A DNA stretch of 64,000 nucleotides from NCBI GenBank assembly GCA_025201765.1, contig MU623369.1, positions 186,001 through 250,000 on the forward strand. The letters run 5' to 3'. Within the stretch, counting starts at the first letter, position 1. The number at the start of each line of letters is the position of its first letter. The notes under the pieces are model-generated. The model ran no database searches. It was not told where the DNA came from and worked only from the letters and a program-made list of their open reading frames with translations. The position numbers and the translations under genes were made by a program. The stretch is from Daldinia sp. FL1419 (lineage: Eukaryota; Ascomycota; Sordariomycetes; Xylariales; Hypoxylaceae). Of the stretch, positions 1 to 10,705 are shown in pieces.

Positions 1-877
1 GCTTCGGTCTCCTGACCATGCGCAAGCAGCCATCTGTAATCGTTTAGAAAATTTCTCCTAGATCGTATTGGATAAGGTGTTTACCTGGGAGACTCTGGTA
101 GCCAAGGGATAGTAGAGAAGAGAATGATGCAGAAAGCGAGCTGGAGAGACAATGGGAACCGCCATCCGACGGAACCTCCAACGAACGACATGCCGTAGTT
201 AACCCAATTGCTCAGTGAGAAACCAAAGATGTTCAATCCCATTTCAAGCATGACCAGCAATCCTCTGTTGTGGACCTTGGAGGTCTCTGTTTGCCAAACA
301 GGGGCTGTTGCTGTGTTAATTCCATTGCCGATACTGTTCACATGTTAGTCAAACGGCCGTTTCCTACGGAACTCTGAAGTATATACCCTGTGACGATACG
401 AGCAACTATCATATGTGGGACACTGAAAGAACTCGTTTGAAGAACCGCACCAACACTCATAATGGCAGTACCAACAAGCACGGTTTTCTTACGACCAATC
501 GCTTCTCCTATATAGAAGGCGGTGATGGCGCCGAGGAAGCACCCAATGGTATAGATCGAAGTGATGATAGACAGCATGCTTGTATTTTCGGGTCCATTGA
601 GGTTATGGACGTCCAGATAGTCTTTCGAGATAACAACACCACCTAAAGTCAAGACGTTAACTCCGATATACTATGCAGCCCCTTGTGCGATAGTTGACTT
701 ACTGAATACACCTTGGTCATAACCAAAAAGGGTCATGTCGGTAGCACAGGCCAACTACGGTTTGTTAGCATCGTGCTATCCACGAGGAAGTAATCGTTGT
801 TAGCTAACCGTGATCCAAAAGGTCAACCATTTGCCCTTGAACCCGAAGTAGGGCTCTTTGGTTCTTGAGACTGCCAT
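1..877 (-). CDS. MFS sugar transporter, 5' part (runs off left edge)
   Basis: Proton-coupled or facilitative sugar uptake at the plasma membrane (major facilitator superfamily, fungal hexose/disaccharide permease type). Five exons are read on the minus strand: 877-809, 754-703, 642-387, 333-85 and 33-1, joined by GT...AG introns of 51-60 nt with phases that all match. The start is MAVSRTKEPYFGFKG at 877. Family signatures follow in order: the first helix ending FGYDQGVFSG, the loop-2 motif GRKK after helix 3, RIVTGIGNG, the conserved PVWQTE, and PESPRW at the start of the long central loop. About 220 residues are present; the second half lies outside the window. The frame is intact, so this is probably functional. 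Substrate cannot be told from this half. Alternative: a lactose or quinate-type permease of the same family. Confidence 0.9.
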
Positions 878-1267
878 CTTGTTATGGGCAAGTATAGGAT
901 CGTGTCTGCTCCTTAATTCGTACTCTGGAGACAGACGAGGAGAGATTTGTAAAAGGCTGGGATAGTCAGAACAGAATAACAAGTCGAGAACTCTAGCGGG
1001 CAAGCGTTCTTTATATAAAACAATCATAGCATGGACTGGTGTCGTGTCCGTGCCGTCTACTCAAGTCTAAGGGATCGCGTTCCGTATTTGGGCAAGTCAC
1101 TCGGGTAGTTTGTATAGTTTCGAGCGACATCGTGATATGCCAGGCCGGTAATGGGTAATCAAGCAGGGATCTTGTTGCCACACAGGTACGATACATGATC
1201 TTGCGCTTCATCAAGTTTGTACGATGGAAGTGGGATTACCCAGTTAGATGGTGTTCTTGTTCCAGTT

Positions 1268-1344
1268 GTGGGGGACGAGCAACTAGAGAATAAGCTGGGG
1301 AGTGGTAACTGGAGAGATTGACTGGACCTTTCTGGGGTCTGGAG
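1268..1344 (+). promoter_or_regulatory. Cluster of CreA/Cre1-type SYGGRG motifs upstream of the sugar transporter
   Basis: Five matches to the carbon-catabolite repressor consensus SYGGRG sit within 77 bp, all in the same orientation: GTGGGG at 1268, CTGGGG at 1295, CTGGAG at 1309, CTGGGG at 1332 and CTGGAG at 1339. They lie about 390-470 bp upstream of the transporter start. Paired or clustered sites are what Cre1/CreA uses at sugar permease promoters. By rough expectation about 0.3 matches would occur in this length over both strands. That the sites act on this gene is inference. Confidence 0.35.
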
Positions 1345-4300
1345 AGGGGCAGGGATGTAGGGAGTACATGAGTACATACAGTAAAGTGATACAGGGATAC
1401 AGGGATTATGGTTTAGACTTCGGCGTCATCCCACGCGAAAAGACCTCAAAAGCCCGAAGGTGCGGAATCAGGTGACTGGACTTTACCGCGTTCGATCTAC
1501 TTGAAGCCTTTAGCGGCTTTATTAGCGGTCTAATTACAACAGTCGTCCTTCACCTTAGGGAACCAATGGATGTTACGGATCAAGGTTCGCCCCGTAGGTG
1601 ATGCGCTTTAAAGCGACTAATGACGCTAACAGGTACATATAACTACCAAGAAATAACTAAGATATACCTGGGCACCTGAGCGGCGTATGATATTGTAAAA
1701 CGACTGTAATTTTAAACTTACTAAGAAACAAAAATTTGTTCCAGCTTGCCGAGAATGACATCCGCTAAAAGAGAAATCTCCACTTGGTTACATTTCTAAG
1801 AGGATCTTGGGAAATGGGGGTGCAGCAGGTGCAGATGGGGACGGATGAGGCGCTCCAACTTTTTCTTTTTCAATCTAGACCTCCATAAGCCCCTAAATCT
1901 CCCCATGGGCATGTCCATAGGCATGGAAAAACGGAAACGTTCGCTGGTCTCCTGCATTCCAACACCCCAAGATCTCTCCACAAACTCGCAGCTCGTTGAC
2001 AGCGGAGTAAATGCGAAGAACTTTGGGGGATTTGGGGTTTCTTCTGCATCAGCCGGAAACATTCGGAAACCCGCAGTATCGCATCACCTCATTTCTATGT
2101 CAAGTTCGACAAATATTTTAACATACTCGCAAGTACTACGTAGTAAGCATATTTAATCAAGCACGTTGGGAGATATGGCATTTTCTGCATCGTCCGCATG
2201 TCTTCTGCGTTTCTACCTAACCCTAAGCTCAAAAAGGCCATTACAGCGAAGCGCAGCACAAGACGCACAAGACTTGAGTCCAGAATATACGTCATAGCGC
2301 ATAGAGTCGTAACCGTGGGGCCCCATTTCGGGGCGTTTGGGGGGGACAAGGGGTATTATTGGGGCTTATTGGGGCTTACAGTTAGGAGGCTGAAAAAAAA
2401 GAAATGAGCAGAAAACCGTCATCTGCGGAGTCGCCTACCCCTGATCGTGGGTGAAAAAATCCCGCTCATATATGTACAAACCCACCTAACCTTACTTACA
2501 TATACATGAACTTACGTGCAGAAGACCCATTATAATCTACCATGGTCCATTAGAGGATCCATAAAAGGGTCGATTCATCGACATCAGTCGTACCCAGCCA
2601 GGTTTAGCATACTTGGTATTCATCAGGATTTCAAAACAGTCACAAATCAGAAATCAAGTATTGCGAGAAAAGGAGAAAAGTGGCATATGAAATCCATTCG
2701 TATACACGTGGTTTTAGCTGCATACGTCCCTACGCCGATTAATGCTAGTAGCCACATCCGGCAGCATTAGTTAACGCGAGCTAGCAAATCTTCTTCCATT
2801 CAAACCAATAGCACGTTGGCGCTTGTAAGTCTATAGCATGACCCTGCCTTAAGCGCAGCAGTAGCGCGAGCGAAGGTGAGCGAGATACAATACTAGGTTA
2901 GAATTTGGCGAGGAGGCTCTAAAAAGACTTCAGGGACAATTCAGGGGTTCTCCTAGGATATTTCCAGGGGCAATGTTTAACTAATTAACTAAGCCGCTCT
3001 GCCAAGTAAACACGATAAAGAACAACAAAGAAGAGGATAGTTAGAGAAAAGTCGAGGAGTTTAAGCTAACTTAGCTCAAGCCAAATGCTGACAACCATTT
3101 CTTCGTTATTCGGTGTATTGACGTATTGATACGTTGAAGCTTTCGGTAGATAGCGGATTGAATACATTCCTAGATAATACTTTTTTTTTTCTATGATATC
3201 GCGCAGAGGACTCGTTCTAGGTGCATTGACTCACAGCCCTATTCGATATCTTATTCTTGGCATTTCTCATACATAGCGTGGAATGTCGACTGATACCCGC
3301 TGTCTGGGAATCCTTCGAATGCAACAACTTAGCCGTCAGATGTCTCCAGGTAACACTCGGATTCGATCCAACCATTCAGATCATGCATATTTTCGCATTC
3401 GCGGGCTATACTCCCAGCCGGTAAGAAATACCACCCACCCTCACGCGTTGATGCGTATACCTAAATAATATGAGACGTGGTATCGTTCACTCCCTATCTA
3501 ATACGATCCCGACATATATTCTAGTGGCAGGCCTAGGCAAGCGACGACCAAACCTTTCATGTTGCGGGATTATTCGGTTTAGCAATTCCTTTCCGTAGCC
3601 TAATGGAGTATCTTAGAAAACCTGACTCTAAGACTGAGCTGCCGGGAAGACGGAATAAGAGTGATGTAGATCCCAACTAGAAAATTGGTCTCACCTAACA
3701 CTAGTCTAATTGCTGCATACGCAGTGGCAGAGAATCCACGTTGACATCGAATTAAAAATTATTATAATCGTTGCAGTCATTAGTAATGAGTACGCCAACA
3801 TATCACCTATACACCACATGGTTTAGAACAGACTACCTACATAGGTATATAACACAGACACAAGAGATAATTAGGTAACATCTATGTTTACAGCATGGTC
3901 CTTGCGTTTGGAAACGTTCTACAGGGCATAGCTAAAGGACTTTTATCAACCGCAAGTCTTCCCAAAATCTCGGACCGTAACGTAGCATTTAATCAGAAAC
4001 AGCCATGACCGTGGTCCCTAACTGTGGTGTACCCCAGATTTAGTCACTCATCATTGTGCTACTTAGCTAGAAAACCAGTAGATTTACTCTAAAAGTCTAG
4101 ACGCTCAGATTGACTTGTTGATGCACACGATTTGTCGTGTCGTTATTAAACCCCTAGTTCACGGGAGAAGCGCGGCAGTTCGACATATCACACTAACATA
4201 CGATACCCCTGCAGTAGGTATGCGATTCTTGAAGATCTTCGACCAACATGCCGTCTGCAGATGTAAGCTGCCTAACCCTGGGCCGATCCCCTCGTAGAAG

Positions 4301-5920
4301 CACGATGCACGATGGTACTTTATTCCTGCTTTAGTGCGGGAAGGAATCGTCATCATATCAGCCAGTAATATTATTATTAGACTAAGATAGCCTCAAGCAA
4401 GGGTCCGTCGACACATATGGGGAATAGATGCACTTTTGAACGGTTAATTTAACAATTCTTTCTTTAAGTGGAGGTAGTCATGCCCAACACTAGTGAGCCT
4501 TGCGAAACGGTTGGCAAGATCGTGAACAATACTAGACAGACAAATGTCTACAAAATCCACTACCGAATTTTATTTTCGCGCTCCTTTAATTAACTCGGGA
4601 GAAAATGGATTCTCGGAGTCTAATGTTGGTTTCACACCCCCACTATGGCCGCCCGAACCCATCATCTCAGGGGTATATCCCACCGGCCTTCCCCGAACAG
4701 CCTTCCGACTCGTACAGCAGACGGATATCGGGCCGAGCTACATTCGGAAACTAAGATAGTAGTAACAAATGCATATCACTTCGACTTTTGGCTTAAACAA
4801 AAGCACAAAATGAATGCAGGCTTTGTTGGATTTTAGTACTGCTATAAAGTAACTTAGTTGCAAGTGTTTTACGGACCGAATATAGGTCGAACTATATTGT
4901 CACTACTCTCATCATCAGAGTATCGACTATTCAAGAAAGATTATTAGCAACGCGAAAAATAAAGCCAAAATATGTTCTTTCGGCATATTATTACTACCCA
5001 ACATTATTATTGTAGACAATGTGTATCCTCAATACTGATAACGAAACATACATCGTGGCAAGATAACTGAAAAGCTCTCCCAGGCCTCAGAAAAGGTTTA
5101 GAACGAATTCTTATAGTAGCATAGCCAAAACAAGGAGCATATAAACTAGGACCTTGGTCCCTTCACTCAAACCGTCAGCAACCTTGGTTACCACGGCCGC
5201 ATCCGAGATTCCAGTCAGAAGGTCGGAAAACCCCCCAGAACAAGGACGCTTCGCGTATCTCCGTGGTTCATACCTGCTCGGTTGTTTTCAGGGCTGCTTC
5301 GGCGTGCTACAGAAATAACTTACTGCTTTCAACTCGGCCATCCACCCTCGGAGATCAGATTCAATTACAGTCAGATAAGAAGGGCTCGGCATCAAACGGC
5401 GTAAAGTTCCCTCACTAGTTGGTAAAACAATTATGTATCCGCACGACATAGGTAAGCAACAGTTGAGGGAATGCGCCTCTAAGAGATGCCAAAATTCGTA
5501 TTCAAAGGTATTTTACAAACATATGAACAAGTAATTGCAACTACCCTATAACGTCTAAGCAGGCATTGGTTCTGGTTGCTTTTTCTTTTTTTATATAGGT
5601 AATATAAAAGGGGGGCTGAGATAAAACATTGAACGCCCAATACAAAGTTAATTAGGATGGAATTATAGGCGATTTATGTAACGAAATATGAAATAAATTA
5701 AACACAGGGAAAGGGAAGAGCGTTTCATGGAGAAAGCCTTTTTGTAATTGCAAAATACAAGTGAAGATGTTTTGGGGATTGAACATCCACAAGAGACATG
5801 CACGCACCACTGTTTGCGATGACTCGAGAAGCGCACGGAAAATTGAGAAAACTAAAAGCAAAAAGACATAAAAACACAAAATAATAAAATGATGAATCGA
5901 CAAAAAAAAGCTCGGACCCA
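1345..5920. other. Intergenic stretch without recognised gene
   Basis: About 4.6 kb of mixed-composition DNA. The open frames are all short (104 codons or fewer), lack family motifs and are not joined by convincing splice sites. A T10 run lies at 3181-3190 and poly-A at 2392-2401. Nothing here looks like a conserved coding region; decayed transposon DNA is possible but not demonstrable by eye. Confidence 0.5.
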
Positions 5921-5968
5921 GGATCGAATCATTGCATGACTTCAAGTAGTTGGTCTTCCTACCCACAC

Positions 5969-6058
5969 TGCCCTGACAAGGCTCGAACCCTGAGTCTTTC
6001 GAAAAACCCCTCGAGGGGTTCTTTCTAACCCTACCTCCTCAACCGCTAGACCAAGGAC
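5969..6058 (-). other. tRNA-like sequence (pseudo-tRNA or tRNA-derived SINE head)
   Basis: On the minus strand a 90-nt segment has a pol III A-box-like start (TGGTCTAGCGG, 6053-6043) and a B-box (GGTTCGAGCC, 5989-5980). The ends GTCCTTG and TCAGGGC can pair at six of seven positions, and a T-arm-like stem CAGGG/CCTTG surrounds the B-box. The middle is not a clean cloverleaf: the anticodon arm would have a loop of 6 or 8, and a 16-bp palindrome (6005-6020, centre TCGA) takes the variable-loop place. A second B-box-like GATTCGATCC follows at 5930-5921, then a T-rich tail. This fits a degraded tRNA or a SINE better than a working tRNA; no anticodon is assigned. Confidence 0.3.
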
Positions 6059-6654
6059 CGCATTGGACTATACGATCGCGAATAAGGGGTGAAAGAAAGC
6101 GTCAGTATTGGTAATTATAAGTTCAACTTTGGTGCTAGGAAATTTGGAACCTCCCCTTCACCTGCCAGGCAGCAACCACCATGTCGACAAGACTTTTAAA
6201 AATAAATAATTAACAGGCTATCAAGTAGATTTATTCCTAATTAGAGAACCCACAGTCGCGTATGTCTCACATGAGGCGCCCAGGTACCTAAGGTAGGCTG
6301 CCTTGGGAGTAAACTGGAGGTGTGCATCTACTTGGAAAACTTTCCTCTCTACCTTAATTAGTAGTCCTAAGAATCCAGCGACTTACCTGGATTAACTTTT
6401 AATTAACTCAGTTTATATTTGGAAAAGCCTTGTTTTCGGAGAATCCGGACGAGTCTTTGGTTCAAAAAAAATTTAAAATTTTTTTCTTTTCCTTATTTAT
6501 ATGCGCATATCAAATAAATGAGGGTATTCACATCCTCGTAATACTACATTGCGCGGTTTGGCAAGACTCTGTCCACCGCCACGTGGCGCTCTGGAGCAAT
6601 AATTATCCAATCTCAGGATTTACGCCGCTGGGCTTGTAAGTTCTTATACATGCC
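6059..6654. other. Intergenic stretch before the MFS relic
   Basis: Contains AT-rich tracts around 6460-6490 and one ACCTAAGG/CCAGGTACC patch near 6280-6300. The 69-codon frame at 6430-6639 ends in a possible donor (GTAAGT at 6638) just before the MFS relic, so a decayed upstream exon could lie here, but its translation shows no family motif. Confidence 0.4.
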
Positions 6655-6668
6655 CAGCTTATTTCAAG

Positions 6669-7125
6669 GCTGCATCTCTTGTGGTAGCAGGGCTTGGATC
6701 TGGCATGACAATGCAACTGCCTTATACCGCAGTAGCAGTTGCTCTACCTAGCTGACGCCGATATACCGATTGGCAAGGCAATAGCCGTCCTTCCTTACCA
6801 GTTAGGTGGATCTATATATACCTTATTAGGCCAGACTATCTTGCTCTCGACAGTGCTTGACCTCGTCCCGAAGCGCTTGCCAAGCATACCCACAGAGCTA
6901 CATGTCATGACTATAGACGCTATCAACCTTCCCACACTTATCCCAACCCCTGAGGCCTTAGGTATCCTAAGGGATTTACGGAACTCGGCAATCACAAAAA
7001 CGATAATATTGGGCACAGCGGCTGTTGGTATAGCAGTACCATTCACAATAGGAATGGAATGGTTGAATGTAGCTAAGATAGTAGAGGAAAGAAAAAGGGA
7101 GACTGAGTTGCAGGGGAAGAGTTAA
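6669..7125 (+). pseudogene. C-terminal remnant of an MFS drug efflux transporter (DHA2/TRI12-like), frameshifted
   Basis: The translation from 6669 reads AASLVVAGLGSGMTMQLPYT and runs into TGA at 6753; the homologous reading then continues in another frame with ADADIPIGKAIAVL and on to the stop at 7123-7125. The pieces match the end of DHA-type multidrug transporters: G-x-G-M-T-M-Q-L-P-Y-T, then A-D-I-P-x-G-x-A-I, LLGQTILLSTVL, and a last helix ending GMEWLN followed by a charged tail. A single-base indel near 6749-6751 explains the shift. About 400 expected upstream residues are missing; GTAAGT...TTTCAAG at 6638-6668 may be a leftover intron. Such pumps export toxins and fungicides; this copy cannot make one. 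The lack of heavy C-to-T damage argues for ordinary decay rather than RIP. Confidence 0.75.
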
Positions 7126-7610
7126 CATAGAAATAGTGAATAGGATTCTTTGCTTGGTCATTGGTTATTACTTCTCCTTCTGATTTATAATATGCTAGAG
7201 TAGCATACGTATTTTAATGATGACTTTGATTTTAATTCCACTTGGATAAATATTCCACCCTCATCCCTGTTGAACAATAGGTACATATGCCATTATATAA
7301 GATAGCATTTCTGTATCATTGATATACTATCGTAAGATATTGCAGTCCAGTCTACCAAACCACCACAGCAACTCGGGCACAGTATACCATTTATTTTTTG
7401 GTATCCATACCATACCTACCCCCAACGCCCAATACATACCTACACATAGGTAAGTCCCAAGTTTCCGCTGATGCAAATGCAAATACAGACAGCCGCACCT
7501 AACCAGACAACCAAAAACAACCCTACACTTAACCGACCCCAGCTACGTACCAGAATGGACTATGCTGAAGTATAACATACAACAATATCAAGCCACAATT
7601 CAGCGGTAGC
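7126..7610. other. Intergenic stretch, 3' side of the bHLH gene
   Basis: AT-leaning sequence between the convergent MFS relic and the bHLH gene. It presumably holds the 3' UTR of the latter. No gene or structured repeat seen. Confidence 0.4.
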
Positions 7611-8798
7611 TTATGAGCTAAGCAGATCCCTAACACTCATCCCTCGTCCCGAGCCCCCGCTAGCTGTCCCTCTACGATCTACATTCAACATCAGGAGTGC
7701 CACGGACGCTTCTTGGTCGATCTCCTGCTGAGGTCTCAAGGCCGGACTAGTAAGCGTTGAATGCGACGTCGACGCGGTTCCCACATGTTGTAGATACCCC
7801 TGAGAGCCAAAGGCCGGAGAGGTATTAGATGGCCCACTATAACTGTAGTGACGATACTCGGTGGAGACAGATGAGTAGGAGTGATGTCTGCCTCGCGCTT
7901 CTTGTGCTACTAGCGCCGGCGATATAGACGATTGGTTAGAACGAACAGGAGTCTGCGCATAGACAGGTGACGGCGCCTCCGAACCCGTCATCTCAACGTC
8001 GTCTTGGCCTTCCTCGTCGTCCTTATCCTCGTCCATATCATATATATCAGTGTCATTTGACGGAGTGAGCTTAAATTGGGATGGGGCTGGCATGGCTGAT
8101 TGGTCGTCGCGTTGTTCCTTGAGCTTGGTAATGCAATCTTCCAGGTATCGCACATACTCGATCGAAGCCTAGCGAAATAGAAACATTAGTATAAGCACTG
8201 CCACGAATCATTATCCTAACCGACGTACTTGAAGGATAGCCAGTTTATGCATCTCTCCAGTACAAGCAGGTATCAAACCCTTAAGTACCGCGAACTCTTC
8301 GTTCATCTTAGACCTCCGACGGCGTTCAATTAAACTATGGGCCGTCTTCCTAGCAATCTTCCTCCCCGCAGCGCTAGTTGCTGATGGCTGTTTCTTCTTA
8401 GACCCGGCACCCGTAGCATTCTTACCGGTGGTAGCGGGGGCTGCTTTGTCCGGAGGACGTTGCTCAGCCGGCTCTTCTTGGGGGCGGGGCTTCATTTGAA
8501 TAATCCTGCGGGACCTCGTCGGCGGAGGGGGCAAAGCAAATGTCTCTTTCTGTGCGGCAGATGAGCGTCTTCTCGACTTGACCGTCTCACTTGGCTGGAC
8601 TGGATAGGTCGTCTTAGTAGATGGCGACATAGGTGACGTCTTGATCCCAGGATTCGGTTGCTGGGATTTTGCGTTTGGCCCCATGGCCGACGGGGGTAGC
8701 TCAAAGGACATCTGAAGAGTAGAAAGCTGATGCGAGTGGTCTTGGCCTTTGATTTCGGTGGAGGATGCCGGCGTCGGCGGCATCTTTAGACGTGTCAT
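7611..8798 (-). CDS. bHLH (helix-loop-helix) transcription factor
   Basis: Nuclear DNA-binding regulator of about 375 residues. Two exons, 8798-8229 and 8168-7611, flank a 60-nt intron (GTACGT...CGCTAG, phase 0) placed inside the HLH domain. Residues 1-146 are low-complexity and rich in Pro, Ser and Lys, with basic patches such as KSRRRSS. The bHLH spans about residues 147-215: the basic region AHSLIERRRRSKMN carries the His-Glu-Arg triad (about H154, E158, R162) that reads CACGTG-type E-boxes. Helix 1 is EEFAVLKGLIP; helix 2, HKLAILQ continuing into ASIEYVRYLEDC, crosses the splice junction. An acidic run DMDEDKDDEEGQDD and a Ser/Thr-rich tail ending MSVRDLLSS follow. The start could also be the Met at codon 6. 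Target genes are not deducible; relatives regulate phosphate or lipid metabolism and development. Confidence 0.88.
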
Positions 8799-10615
8799 TT
8801 TGAACGAAGATCCAATGGACCGCTACTTGCAATGGTCACACGACAATAGGGATTGGTATAGTGCTGTTTCAAATACGAAGTTTGGAGGCCAGCCGAAACG
8901 AGAGGAATTGGCAATTCAATTTCCGACTCGGTTAAAGACCCAATCTCAAATTTGAAAGTCGGGTACCGCCACGAGTAGTGGTTAAAAGGGTTCGTCACGA
9001 CTGTCACGTAGGCGTAAGGCAGTAAGGGATATTGGCCGTGATATAGAGAAACCCTTCCTGGATCATGAAGTCACAGTAAGAAGTTGAGGAAGGGAATAAT
9101 AAAGACCACGACGAGGTCTCGTTTCCGACGATATAGGTAAAAGATGACTTAGGGAGGGGTCAGAGTCTAGATGTAGGATGGACATGGCGAAAAGTTTCAT
9201 AAAGGTCGACGAAGCATTGAAATGTATCGACTGGAGGCACGCGATCAATTCGAGTTCTAACATTGGCTGAAGTTAATAAGGAGCCAATCAGAGTTAAGAA
9301 TAGAACAACGTGCTATGGTGGGTTATGATGGATTGGCCTGTGCAGCTTTTCCCCCATGTGCGACAATCTGAGTGCTCGGCTCTTACACAACCTTCCTCAT
9401 CCTGGCGAAGTCCTACCCGGCAGGTCTTTTCTTTCACTGTTTGAAGAGCTCTCCTCATTGACAAGCCCCATGGCGCCACGGTTCCGTCAGTGTCTTGCAC
9501 ATCCTCCTTTCCGCGTTTGAACGAAGCCATTGGTTGGCTGTATTCGAAGTCAACTTGGTCCCGACCTTAAACTCTTGCTGCGATGCGAACTCAACCACAT
9601 GAGCGAAAACCTCGCCGAGACGAGAGCCATTCTTTTAATGATATCACGGAGATACGTCGCATCGAGAATAGGGAACGGAGAATGTTTTAACAATCATGCT
9701 AGTCAGGTCTTCTTGAAATGATCCAAGTTGGAGATCCATTTTTATCTTAACCGGCTGAAGTATGACTTTCGTAACCGAGGAGCTGTTTAAGAATAAGAGA
9801 TGGACCCGGCAAGTTATATAATTTCATAACAGATATCTTAGGTACCTACGTTTATGTATAACCTCGATAGATCTTCGATGATGAATAGGCGCTGGCGATC
9901 GAAGATTCAACTCACGTGCTAATCCGAATGTATGAATGTATAATTGGAGATGTTACCTCTCAATTCTTGTTAAAGCGTTGAAAGAAGTTACACTTGTTAC
10001 GGCTCGACTCGATACCGCATTGCTCTGCTCTTGCATACCTAGGTACCTAGGTACTTAAGATGATTAATTCAGGTCTATATGGGTAATATTATAGTCAAGA
10101 TACTTATTTCAAAAGGAACTTATAAGTCAACTACTATTTGAAATTGCTCTTCAGACACTTGAAATCTTTGGATAATATTTGGCTGGTGAAGTAACTAATA
10201 ACAATCCTTGCAAGTTACCTAGGTTAGGTACCTAACATACGGGCTGAGAGAGTAGGTATACCCTGGTCCTTGTATGGGTTCCAAAGTTGTATTTTCAAGT
10301 ACGTGTAGTTAGCACGTGCTAACTAGTTATCCTTACTTTTCGTTCAATATTTCCGTTCAAGTCCGAGTCCGACGTTATGTTTTTTTATGCTTATTCGGAT
10401 GTCTTCCATAATTCATGCGAATAATTGCATATTGCTCGATCTACATCCGTTCCTCGGCGTTTATTGGCAGAGCCTACGATATGATTTGTACTTGACAAGG
10501 AAAGACAACCATGATGTCCTACATAAGGAATAGTTCATGCTGACGACAGCATGCCACGATTAAATTGCAGCTCGTCGCGTTGTTTACTTGGTAGTAGACG
10601 TCTCACCGATGCCCG
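8799..10615. other. Intergenic region between the divergent bHLH and esterase genes
   Basis: Shared upstream region of two divergent genes, about 1.9 kb. It contains several copies of the ACCTAGGT-type palindrome (about 10039-10053 and 10218-10236) and CACGTG-like GCACGTGC at 10312-10319, a possible E-box. Small frames (for example 9294-9530 minus) show no family features. Confidence 0.4.
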
Positions 10616-10618
10616 GCA

Positions 10619-10624
10619 TATAAA
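10619..10624 (+). promoter_or_regulatory. TATA box candidate of the carboxylesterase gene
   Basis: TATAAA lies 82-87 bp upstream of the esterase ATG (10706), a usual distance for a filamentous-fungal TATA promoter with a short leader. No experimental support. Confidence 0.4.
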
Positions 10625-10705
10625 GTTGTAAACGATGAATAAAAAAGGTCCGTCTCCTTCACACTTCTAGAGAATTACCCAAGTAATTACATTAGAAGGA
10701 GAACC

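Noticed and set aside
1796..2407. Overlapping frames on both strands near 2 kb as a small gene
   Set aside because: Both strands are equally open over the same bases, there is no motif, and the poly-A and low-complexity content suggest chance.
5652..5966. 104-codon minus-strand frame rich in Phe, Leu and His
   Set aside because: It lies in the T-rich tail of the tRNA-like sequence; hydrophobicity comes from base composition.
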